A stretch of 5,847 bases of DNA from G039029935 sp039029935 (GTDB taxonomy: Bacteria > Chloroflexota > Anaerolineae > Caldilineales > Caldilineaceae), in NCBI GenBank assembly GCA_039029935.1, contig JBCCFC010000903.1:1-5847 (forward strand). The letters run 5' to 3'. Made by a program: the position numbers and the translations under genes. Shown in pieces: positions 1 to 5,847 of this stretch (positions are counted from its first letter, which is position 1; each line of letters begins with the position of its first letter). Below the pieces are notes generated by a model. The model saw only the letters and a program-made list of their open reading frames with translations, was not told the origin of the DNA and did no database searches.

Positions 1-43
1 GTGTGGTTTGGGTTTGTTTTTGTTCGGCCCCTCCGTTCTTTTT

Positions 44-61
44 AAATTTTTTCAAAAATTT
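44..61. repeat. AT-only inverted repeat downstream of the operon
   Basis: AAATTTTT (44-51) and AAAAATTT (54-61) form a perfect 8-bp stem with a 2-base loop, about 40 bases past the stop codon of the ATPase. The stem has no G-C pairs, and on the minus strand it is followed by A residues rather than a T-tract, so it is a poor intrinsic terminator. No better terminator is visible before the window ends. Confidence 0.35.
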
Positions 62-100
62 CAACACCTTCCGGAGGTCCCTACCTACATCTCACGAGAA

Positions 101-3100
101 CTACTCATTGCGTAACCGCGCCAACACCTCTTCGCTAAAGACCGTCGCCACATCTTCACCCGCTTCAAGCGCAGCAATCCATGCTTGGCGTAGCGCAACA
201 TCGCGCCGCGTATTGCTCCACTCTGCCCACCTGATAAATGCTTGAAAATCTTCAATCGCCCCATTGACATCGCCTATCAATGCGCGTGCCAGCCCGCGAT
301 TATCATATGCCGCACTATCTCCTGGGGCAAGCATGACAGCCTCTTCACAAATGGGGAGAACGACAACGACGGCGTCGTCAAGGATGCCATCCTGACAGAG
401 TGTATTGAAAGGGGAGACGAGATCATAACTGCGCTCATAGGTTTGTAGATTGCGATAGGTTTGTAGGCGGCGATAGGCTTCGACAGCGTCGGCGTAGGCA
501 TCGTCGTGTATGAGTAGCTCTCCGGCGGCGAAGAAGGCAGTGCTTGCCAGATCGTCCAAGCTTAGGGTGTTGTCAAGCGTGACAGCCTCTTCAAACTTGG
601 CGAGGCTGTCGTCAAAGTTGGCCTCGTTTGCCAGTGCATTGCCCTCGAGAATAAGGACGGTGGTTTGGGCTTCGGTGCGGAGGCTGTCGGCGTTTAGGGT
701 GGGCGGTTGGACAGCGTCAAGGGCAATGGCTGCTTCAAGCTCAACCAGTGCAGCATCTAATTCGCCGGACTGTGCTGCTTGACGTCCGGCAAAGAGGTGC
801 GCTTGCACAGCGTTGCGGAAGACCTGCTCTGCCAGTGTTGGGTTGAGTTGGATGGTGGGGTCAAGATGAATGGCTTGGGCAAAGTGTGCATTGGCTTCGT
901 CGAGCGCACCTGTCCGTGCAACTGCTTTACCCTGCTCGGCTACATGTAATGCTTCTGCTTGCACCATTAGTGGGCGTAGCTGACCCAAACGGGGCAGATT
1001 AATATTGTCAGCAATGCCAAATTGCCGTCGTTCAGTAGTGGAAAGGGTTGGCTCAAAGCGTGAGATGCGTTTTACGGCGCGCAGAAGAAGGCGTTGGGGA
1101 GCATCCCAGATGATGATGCTCCCTCTGCCTCCGCTTGTAACCGGTACTATGTTATTATCAGGGTCTAACCTCCAAAGAAATTTAGACCCATCTCCGGAGA
1201 CTATCCGCCTGCCATCGGGACTGAACCCCACCGACAAAACTCTCTGTGTGTGACCGTCTAGTTGCGCCAGTTGCTCGCCTGAGTCAGCATCCCATATCCG
1301 CACCGTTTGGTCTGAACTGCCGGAGACTATCCGCCTGCCATCGGGACTGAACCCCACCGACAAAACTGAGGATGTGTGACCGTACAGAATATTCATGGGT
1401 TCAAGCGTTTGCGCGTCCCAAAGTCGTATTGTTTTATCACTACCACCAGAAACCACCAGCGACCCATCAGGGCTAAAGGCTGTGCTATAGATGGGTCCCT
1501 GATGACGACGGTCGCTGGCTGGGAGTGTGCGAATCCAGCGTGAACTTGTGGTGGCATTGCTGAGGGCAGTGTAGGCATTGGGGGCGACGGAGCCATCATG
1601 CCAGAGGGTACTCAAAACGGCATCGCGCGCCAGTATCAAGGACTGATCACCCGGACGTTGCTCTCGATAGAGCAAGAGTTGAGTCTGGCCGGATAGGTTT
1701 TCCGTCAACGCCTGCCGCAGAGCCGCTTCGGTTACACGGCGCGCCTGTTCTGCCCCCCGCCGTTCCATCAACGCCCAGCCTGTCGCAACCATCGCAAGCA
1801 GCAATAAAAAGGATACACCCGCCAAAATCAACCGACCCTGACGTACCTGTCGTTCTGCCTTTTTACGTGCCTCTTCCTCCTCCGCAAAACGTCGTTCCTC
1901 CGCAACCAGCCGTTCTTTCTCCTGTTCGCGCTCCTGCCAATCGAGCAATGCCTGCCCCAGTACATCATGCGCAAGCTCATATTGGATCACGCCACTGGGT
2001 GAACGGACACCGTTGAGCAGACGACGGTCCTGCAATTCACGCACCAGCGTCGTCACAGTTTGGGGGTCGGCATCGGTATAGGCGACCAGATCATCGACCG
2101 AAAGCGCAATCTTGGTCCCAGATGGTGTCACCAGCCGATCAAAAAAGTGTGTTGCTAGTTGCCGGTCTTTATCACCCAAGGCATTGAGCGTGTCATCAAG
2201 ATAGTTTCGTACAATTTTTTCGGCTCCGCCAAGCGCGTCCAAGGTTGTCTGGCGCAGTGTCTGTGAAGATTGTTTGCGCTCTTCATCCCAGAGCTTGGTC
2301 AGCACCAGTTGCAGATAGGGTGTCTGAATTTGGTCTACGGTTGTTGCCGTTGAGACAGAAACAGAGCCAGCCTCTACACCCTGTGGCTCGCGCTGCTGAC
2401 GCAATGTCACTACACCGCTGCCCACTTGGTCAAGGATGTCTGTGACGAGTGCATCCTCAATGTCATAAGCGACCTGTTGTGGCTGATGAAACGGCTCGTT
2501 GTTGAAAACCTGAAGGGGTTCACGAATCGCCGTCTCTGCTGCCGTGCGTTTAAGATGTCCAATGCTAAGACGGTTGTCGAGCAGCGTAGGAATACGCCCC
2601 TTGAAGAAGTCAAGCCGGGAGAGTGCATCTTCACGCAGGCTGATCAATACGTTGGTGCGCAGTGTCCCGTGATTGATGATGCGGATCAACTGTGTGGCGA
2701 AATCGCCGCCGTCAACCGCTGGCGCTGGGTAATTGTCACGATATTGAAAATATTCCTCAAATTGGTCGAGGATGAGGACGAGATCGCTGTCGGTCTGTCG
2801 GCTCCAAAATTGGAGATGCTCCAGTAACACAGGTTGCCTACCTGTGTCGGGCAGGATGCCTGTGTTACTATTGTCTGTGTTACTATTGTCTATATTACTG
2901 AGGCTATCAATATAGGGCTGTACTGCGGCGATGATGGTCTGTTCCAGTCCGCGCAGCGGGTCTTGCTGCCAACGGTTAAAATAAATGGGAATGATGGCGG
3001 GTGGCTCACCCGCGTCAACATCGCGTTGGGCGCGCTGCGTAAAGGTGTACATGACACCCGCCCGCAGCACCGATGACTTGCCCACCCCGCTTGGTCCATA

Positions 3101-3241
3101 AAGCAGCGTCAACCGTTGCGCTTCGAGGTTGTCGGCAATGAGCGCGGTTTCACGGTCACGCCCAAAGAAATAGGCGGCGCGTTCCTCGGTATAGGGTTCG
3201 AGGCCAACGTATGGGCTGGTGATTGGATTTTGCTGTGTCAT
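101..3241 (-). CDS. nSTAND1-type NTPase with TM segment, WD40 repeats and TPR-like C-terminus
   Basis: The 1046-residue protein opens with the nSTAND1 signature NPITSPYVGLEPYTEE (5-20) and FFGRD. Walker A is GPSGVGKSS (49-57), Walker B LVLILDQFEE (154-163), sensor-1-like strand VLISLRED (198-205), and a winged-helix-type region ends at ELAHDVLGQALLDW (about 420-433). A highly charged helix (about 435-469) leads into one predicted membrane segment (about 471-491). WD40 repeats occupy about 580-711: two good units, a third degenerate. TPR-like helical repeats run from about 760 to the end, finishing with a CEEAVMLAP...NRGLARAL...EDFQAFI block familiar from Chloroflexota and cyanobacterial relatives. 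STAND proteins are ATP-driven switches that oligomerise when their repeats bind a ligand. There is no N-terminal effector, so the CHAT-SIR2 neighbour is the likely partner. I chose ATG 3241 over the in-frame GTG at 3259 because the Shine-Dalgarno sequence lies between them. Family is confident; ligand and partnership are inferred. Confidence 0.93.
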   Translation of the reverse strand: MTQQNPITSPYVGLEPYTEERAAYFFGRDRETALIADNLEAQRLTLLYGPSGVGKSSVLRAGVMYTFTQRAQRDVDAGEPPAIIPIYFNRWQQDPLRGLEQTIIAAVQPYIDSLSNIDNSNTDNSNTGILPDTGRQPVLLEHLQFWSRQTDSDLVLILDQFEEYFQYRDNYPAPAVDGGDFATQLIRIINHGTLRTNVLISLREDALSRLDFFKGRIPTLLDNRLSIGHLKRTAAETAIREPLQVFNNEPFHQPQQVAYDIEDALVTDILDQVGSGVVTLRQQREPQGVEAGSVSVSTATTVDQIQTPYLQLVLTKLWDEERKQSSQTLRQTTLDALGGAEKIVRNYLDDTLNALGDKDRQLATHFFDRLVTPSGTKIALSVDDLVAYTDADPQTVTTLVRELQDRRLLNGVRSPSGVIQYELAHDVLGQALLDWQEREQEKERLVAEERRFAEEEEARKKAERQVRQGRLILAGVSFLLLLAMVATGWALMERRGAEQARRVTEAALRQALTENLSGQTQLLLYREQRPGDQSLILARDAVLSTLWHDGSVAPNAYTALSNATTSSRWIRTLPASDRRHQGPIYSTAFSPDGSLVVSGGSDKTIRLWDAQTLEPMNILYGHTSSVLSVGFSPDGRRIVSGSSDQTVRIWDADSGEQLAQLDGHTQRVLSVGFSPDGRRIVSGDGSKFLWRLDPDNNIVPVTSGGRGSIIIWDAPQRLLLRAVKRISRFEPTLSTTERRQFGIADNINLPRLGQLRPLMVQAEALHVAEQGKAVARTGALDEANAHFAQAIHLDPTIQLNPTLAEQVFRNAVQAHLFAGRQAAQSGELDAALVELEAAIALDAVQPPTLNADSLRTEAQTTVLILEGNALANEANFDDSLAKFEEAVTLDNTLSLDDLASTAFFAAGELLIHDDAYADAVEAYRRLQTYRNLQTYERSYDLVSPFNTLCQDGILDDAVVVVLPICEEAVMLAPGDSAAYDNRGLARALIGDVNGAIEDFQAFIRWAEWSNTRRDVALRQAWIAALEAGEDVATVFSEEVLARLRNE
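437..480. repeat. 18-bp tandem repeat in the TPR-coding region
   Basis: ATAGGTTTGTAG occurs at 437-448 and 455-466, with a partial third copy ATAGGCTT at 473-480, all on an 18-base period. On the coding strand this gives YRRLQTYRNLQTYE, a six-residue (LQTYRN/R) repeat. It lengthens a helix or loop in the TPR-like part without breaking the frame and looks like slippage within the gene. Confidence 0.8.
1194..1383. repeat. Near-identical WD40-unit duplication (64 bp, period 126 bp)
   Basis: Bases 1194-1241 and 1320-1367 are identical over 48 positions, and the match continues through 1257 and 1383 for 59 of 64 overall. The period is 126 bases, or 42 residues, one WD40 blade. Both copies encode VLSVGFSPDGRRIVSG in the ATPase. 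The intervening DNA is diverged from other blades. This is the pattern of recent duplication or gene conversion, common in WD40 sensor arrays. Confidence 0.9.
2821..2869. repeat. Compound palindromic repeat (REP/MITE-like) inside the ATPase gene
   Basis: Nested inverted repeats are visible. ACACAGGT (2827-2834) pairs with ACCTGTGT (2840-2847) around a 5-base loop. AGTAACACAGG (2823-2833) also pairs perfectly with CCTGTGTTACT (2859-2869), so the two foldings compete for one arm. Between them GGCA-GGA-TGCC (2850-2860) is a third small palindrome. The whole stays in frame and encodes about residues 125-141 of the ATPase (NTGILPDTGRQPVLLE), in the variable linker between Walker A and Walker B. 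The 27 bases at 2821-2847 have a diverged inverted-orientation copy at 5813-5839, supporting a dispersed element rather than a local accident. Confidence 0.75.
2861..2899. repeat. 15-bp tandem repeat, two perfect copies plus a degenerate partial third
   Basis: TGTGTTACTATTGTC occurs at 2861-2875 and again at 2876-2890, then TATATTACT (2891-2899) is a decayed partial copy. On the coding strand each unit reads Asp-Asn-Ser-Asn-Thr, giving DNSNTDNSNT at residues 118-127 of the ATPase. It adjoins and partly overlaps the palindromic repeat, whose outer arm CCTGTGTTACT forms the beginning of the first unit. The tandem array therefore probably grew by slippage from the edge of the inserted element. 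Confidence 0.85.
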
Positions 3242-3253
3242 AGATTTTCCTCC
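3238..3253 (-). promoter_or_regulatory. ATGA stop/start overlap with strong Shine-Dalgarno (translational coupling)
   Basis: On the minus strand GGAGGA (3253-3248) is followed by a 6-base spacer and ATG (3241-3239). This ATG overlaps the TGA stop (3240-3238) of the CHAT-SIR2 gene as ATGA. The ribosome-binding site therefore lies inside the last codons of the upstream gene. It fixes the start of the ATPase and implies co-transcription with coupled, stoichiometric translation. Confidence 0.88.
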
Positions 3254-5673
3254 ATCCACGCATACAAATACGCCACCAACGTCTCTGGAGCCGCCTCAAT
3301 TTGCTTGACGCCGTGTTCTTGCCAGAACTCACGCTCAATGGGTGTCATGGTGGATACAATCGCCCAATTGGGGTTGGGTTTACGCCGTCGCGTTTGTGGA
3401 CGCAGCCGTTGCCAGTGCTGACGCAGATGCCACAATTGGAGTGTATGTCCAAAAAAGAGAAAGTTGCATTTGCTAGACTCGTTGATCAGGTCGCGAGGCA
3501 GAAGCGATCTGATATTGCCCGAAGATTGCCGCAGAAACTGGTCCTCTGTGACCAGTACACTCTCTGGCTCGGTCGTGATGCGCTCGCCACAGAGCTTGAG
3601 GATGATGGGATAGTTGTCGGACTTGTGGGCATCATACTCTTCTGGTTTGAGAACTTCGACAGGTTCTTGAGTAAAACCTGTCGAGACAGTCCCCGCTGAT
3701 GTGGTGGTGGGTGGGGTATGCACAAAGCATTCAGGATAGCCATCATCGACCTCGTCTGTAAAGCGTGGTCGATAGGCAAAGAGATGATAGGGTTGCTTGG
3801 CCTCATCAAAGGAGCGTTCTAGCAGATTATCAAACGCTGTCGAAAAAAGAATATAGCGACGGTCGGTGTTGGATTGATGGGCATAGATGCGCGTGGCAAT
3901 CTCCGCCAACAGGCGATGGACCATGCCGGGTTGATAGTTTTCATGCTGATAGAGGTCGCTCAGTCGATCATAAAGAGCCTGTTCGCCATCAAGCAAATCT
4001 GTCACTTGCGCCGCCTGTAACAGCGACGTGTCTGCTGCAAGGGGCGAAGAGAGTTGGTCTACCAACGCCTGTGCCACATCGTTGATGGTCGGTGGATAGA
4101 GTCCATGTACCCATGCACCCGTGTGTCCAATGCGGTTGACCTCACCCCCCAAAAAGGGTATCAACCGCCCCCGCGCCAGTGCATCAACAATGGCATCATA
4201 ATTTTCTTGAGGCAGGTCGGGTGGTGGTGTGATGATTTTGGCGTCTGGTGGTGTGGGTTGCGGCTCTTGATGGAGATGACCAACTACTTGTGAACGCAGA
4301 TGGACCGTATCTCGGAAGTTGGGACGCAGCCGCTCCAACGATTGCAGCGTATCATGCGCCCCCTGCCACGCCTCTTGTGATATCTGTCGTTGGGTCTCGG
4401 CATATAGCTCCTTGGCCTTTGCGAATGTATCGAGGCCAGCAAGCACAGCCTTGGCCTCTGCATAGTCAGGGTCTATCTGCAAAATGCGGTCGACCAGTCG
4501 CCGTTTCTGCGCTGAATCAAAGTGAGGGTTATGCTCATCAGTGGGCAGCGCCTGCACCCGCCGCCACAGCCGCGCCACCTTCTCGGCATCATCCACCTGC
4601 GCCAGCCGAATCGGTTCATGCCCTTGGCTGTAGAGCGTGGGGATGCCCCATGCACCCACATAGTGGCGAGAGCGGGTTTCCATGCCTAGCAGCCGCGTGC
4701 GCCCTTCATCCATCGCCGCTTCCATGTGAAAGCCATCGGCCAAGGCACGGTAAAATTCCTGCGAAAAGGCCAAGGCTGCGCCATCGAGAATGGGGGCTTG
4801 CATGGCGACGACGGCGGACATGCCCTGTTCAATCAAGGTCTGTGCTACGCCTGCAAAAGCTGAATGGATACCTGGTGTGGCACTATCACACGCGTTCAGA
4901 AAGGTGAGACGTAGGCTGGGGCAGTGCGCCAATGCGGTGGCAATCGTGCGGGGCTGGATGTAGTCTGTGCAGCCATCTTCACGTTTGAAGCAGAGTGTCC
5001 CTGTCTGTTTATTTTGGTCAAAGAGACCATGCCCAATAAAGTGAAAGATGTGAGGCGCATATCGACGCAATGCGCCCTGCAATGCTTCCAATGTCGGGTC
5101 AACGCGTTCCACAGCCATCAGTGTCCCCTCGGCAATGCCTGTCATCGCATTCCACTCACGTTCTGTTTTAAGCGGTGGCTGGTCACTGGGGTCACTGATC
5201 ATCACCAGAATGCGCAGATCATCGGTGGGTGGTATCATTGGCTGTTGGGGACGGCTCTCAACGGGCAGGCTGCGCAGGAACGACACATCGGGGCGCAGCA
5301 CAGGCCATTGCCGTGATTTGCTGTGGTAGAGATATTCCCACCGGATGGCGGCGACCGCTGGGTTGCGTGTGTTGAGGTGTAGACGCAACGTGCGTCTCTG
5401 TGCCTGTGCTTCTTTGATAGCCCTATCGTAGAGCGCATAAATTTCACGTGTAAAGAGCGCGTCAAAGAGGGTCGTGCCCGTTGTTGTCAGCGCATCCTGT
5501 GAAGATGGTTTGGGGGCAAGAAGCTGTTCTAGGTCATTCAAGATGGCGTTGGCGTTAAACATGCTTGGCTCAGTTTCATCTTTGTAGCGCACAAGTACAT
5601 TGTCATTGGCAAGACGACCATCATCCGTTGTTGGTGCTGTAGATTGTATGGTAATTTCAAAATCATTAAACAT
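3238..5673 (-). CDS. CHAT protease - SIR2-like fusion protein (putative effector)
   Basis: The 811-residue protein has a CHAT-type N-terminal region at about 1-150 (LFDALF at 69-74, RWEYLY at 111-116). The CHAT caspase-like peptidase follows at about 150-350: catalytic His is H215 in HFIGHG (211-216), catalytic Cys is C262 in LNACDS (259-264), and the domain closes near WGIP (342-345). Residues 358-465 look helical (TPR-like or coiled), then comes a Pro-rich linker (469-490). A SIR2-like domain spans about 493-805: LIPFLGG (504-510), STAFDNLLE (611-619), ILKLCGE (691-697), VLVTEDQF (706-713), NFLFFGHTLQLWHLR (737-751). CHAT domains cleave proteins; SIR2-like domains in conflict systems usually destroy NAD. 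Here the SIR2 Asn and His positions appear as A613 and C695, so that activity is doubtful. ATG 5673 is the only plausible start: an in-frame TAA lies about 60 bases upstream with no ATG, GTG or TTG between. No clear Shine-Dalgarno is seen. It is first in the operon. Domain calls are confident; substrate and biological role are unknown. Confidence 0.93.
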   Translation of the reverse strand: MFNDFEITIQSTAPTTDDGRLANDNVLVRYKDETEPSMFNANAILNDLEQLLAPKPSSQDALTTTGTTLFDALFTREIYALYDRAIKEAQAQRRTLRLHLNTRNPAVAAIRWEYLYHSKSRQWPVLRPDVSFLRSLPVESRPQQPMIPPTDDLRILVMISDPSDQPPLKTEREWNAMTGIAEGTLMAVERVDPTLEALQGALRRYAPHIFHFIGHGLFDQNKQTGTLCFKREDGCTDYIQPRTIATALAHCPSLRLTFLNACDSATPGIHSAFAGVAQTLIEQGMSAVVAMQAPILDGAALAFSQEFYRALADGFHMEAAMDEGRTRLLGMETRSRHYVGAWGIPTLYSQGHEPIRLAQVDDAEKVARLWRRVQALPTDEHNPHFDSAQKRRLVDRILQIDPDYAEAKAVLAGLDTFAKAKELYAETQRQISQEAWQGAHDTLQSLERLRPNFRDTVHLRSQVVGHLHQEPQPTPPDAKIITPPPDLPQENYDAIVDALARGRLIPFLGGEVNRIGHTGAWVHGLYPPTINDVAQALVDQLSSPLAADTSLLQAAQVTDLLDGEQALYDRLSDLYQHENYQPGMVHRLLAEIATRIYAHQSNTDRRYILFSTAFDNLLERSFDEAKQPYHLFAYRPRFTDEVDDGYPECFVHTPPTTTSAGTVSTGFTQEPVEVLKPEEYDAHKSDNYPIILKLCGERITTEPESVLVTEDQFLRQSSGNIRSLLPRDLINESSKCNFLFFGHTLQLWHLRQHWQRLRPQTRRRKPNPNWAIVSTMTPIEREFWQEHGVKQIEAAPETLVAYLYAWMEENL
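3656..3684. repeat. Perfect 10-bp inverted repeat inside the SIR2-coding region
   Basis: TCGACAGGTT (3656-3665) and AACCTGTCGA (3675-3684) flank a 9-base loop. It encodes about residues 664-673 (STGFTQEPVE) between the FVHTPP block and the KPEEY...ILKLCGE block of the SIR2-like domain. It shares the ACAGGT...ACCTGT core with the palindrome at 2827-2847 but has a longer loop, so a relationship is possible but not shown. Confidence 0.6.
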
Positions 5674-5754
5674 AGGATACTTGGAATCATAATCTGTTGA
5701 ACTGGCACAACTCGTTTCTCGATGATTTTACAACAATCCATACCGATAGACAAT

Positions 5755-5783
5755 AGTATACCAACATCGTATCCAATTGTGGA
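5755..5783 (-). promoter_or_regulatory. Candidate sigma70-type promoter upstream of the operon
   Basis: On the minus strand TCCACA (5783-5778) matches TTGACA at 4 of 6 positions. A 17-base spacer separates it from TATACT (5760-5755), 5 of 6 to TATAAT. It would leave an untranslated leader of roughly 75 bases before ATG 5673. The -35 is weak and the region is AT-rich, so chance matches are likely. No operator-like palindrome overlaps it. Confidence 0.3.
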
Positions 5784-5812
5784 TGGTCTATATGTTTGTT
5801 ATGATGGTAGGG

Positions 5813-5839
5813 TCACAGATAACCAATCTGTGTTACTGG
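5813..5839. repeat. Second copy of the palindromic repeat, upstream of the operon
   Basis: CACAGAT (5814-5820) and ATCTGTG (5826-5832) form a 7-bp stem around AACCA, followed by TTACTGG. Aligned with the reverse complement of 2821-2847, 22 of 27 positions agree. Two of the five differences are a compensating A-T for G-C exchange in the stem, which preserves pairing. It lies about 140 bases upstream of the CHAT-SIR2 start and close to the window edge, so its full extent cannot be seen. Confidence 0.6.
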
Positions 5840-5847
5840 CAACTCGA

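Noticed and set aside
44..61. Intrinsic terminator of the operon
   Set aside because: The stem is entirely A-T and no T-tract follows on the minus strand, so it is listed only as an inverted repeat.
3..245. 80-residue open frame on the plus strand at the left edge
   Set aside because: Most of it is antisense to the 3' end of the ATPase gene, and no ribosome-binding site or motif supports it.
2426..2827. 133-residue open frame on the plus strand
   Set aside because: It is antisense to the nSTAND core, including Walker B and the sensor region. It has no recognisable domain, so it is a shadow frame.
2861..2899. Possible CRISPR array
   Set aside because: The 15-bp units are directly adjacent with no spacers, lie in a coding frame and are too short for CRISPR repeats.
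3257..3259. Upstream GTG start for the ATPase, adding six residues
   Set aside because: The Shine-Dalgarno GGAGGA lies downstream of this GTG and at good spacing from ATG 3241, which also makes the ATGA overlap.
4248..4907. 219-residue open frame on the plus strand
   Set aside because: It lies wholly antisense to the CHAT-SIR2 gene. Its product is low-complexity, rich in Ala, Pro, Arg and His, with no recognisable motif, while the opposite strand has clear family motifs throughout.

Overview
The window holds one two-gene operon on the minus strand that fills almost all of it, flanked by about 100 bases of non-coding sequence on the left and about 170 on the right. The protein families, with nSTAND1-type NTPases fused to WD40 and TPR repeats and encoded next to a CHAT protease, are most familiar from Chloroflexota (Anaerolineae-like), filamentous cyanobacteria and other complex-lifestyle bacteria. 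Chloroflexota is my best guess from remembered family sequences. It is an inference, since no marker gene is present.

Layout, read in the direction of transcription (right to left). Bases 5847-5674 are an upstream region with a weak promoter candidate and, near the window edge, a small palindromic repeat. Bases 5673-3238 encode an 811-residue protein with an N-terminal CHAT (caspase-like) protease, a helical linker and a C-terminal SIR2-like domain. Its stop codon overlaps the start of the second gene in an ATGA arrangement with a strong Shine-Dalgarno sequence. Bases 3241-101 encode a 1046-residue nSTAND1-type ATPase, followed by a charged helix, one membrane segment, about three WD40 repeats and a TPR-like C-terminus. 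Bases 100-1 show no gene.

The two proteins look like one signalling or conflict (defence-like) module. The STAND ATPase would be the sensor and switch, with WD40/TPR as ligand-binding surface, and the CHAT-SIR2 protein would be the effector, encoded separately rather than fused. The CHAT His/Cys dyad is intact. In the SIR2-like domain, by contrast, all three sites expected to carry NAD-binding or catalytic residues are substituted, so the protease is the more likely active output.

Several small repeats lie inside the coding sequence. A palindromic repeat followed by a 15-base tandem repeat sits in frame in the linker between Walker A and Walker B of the ATPase. A diverged copy of the palindrome, with a compensatory stem change, lies upstream of the operon. 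There is also a recent WD40-unit duplication, an 18-base tandem repeat in the TPR region and a 10-bp inverted repeat in the SIR2 domain.
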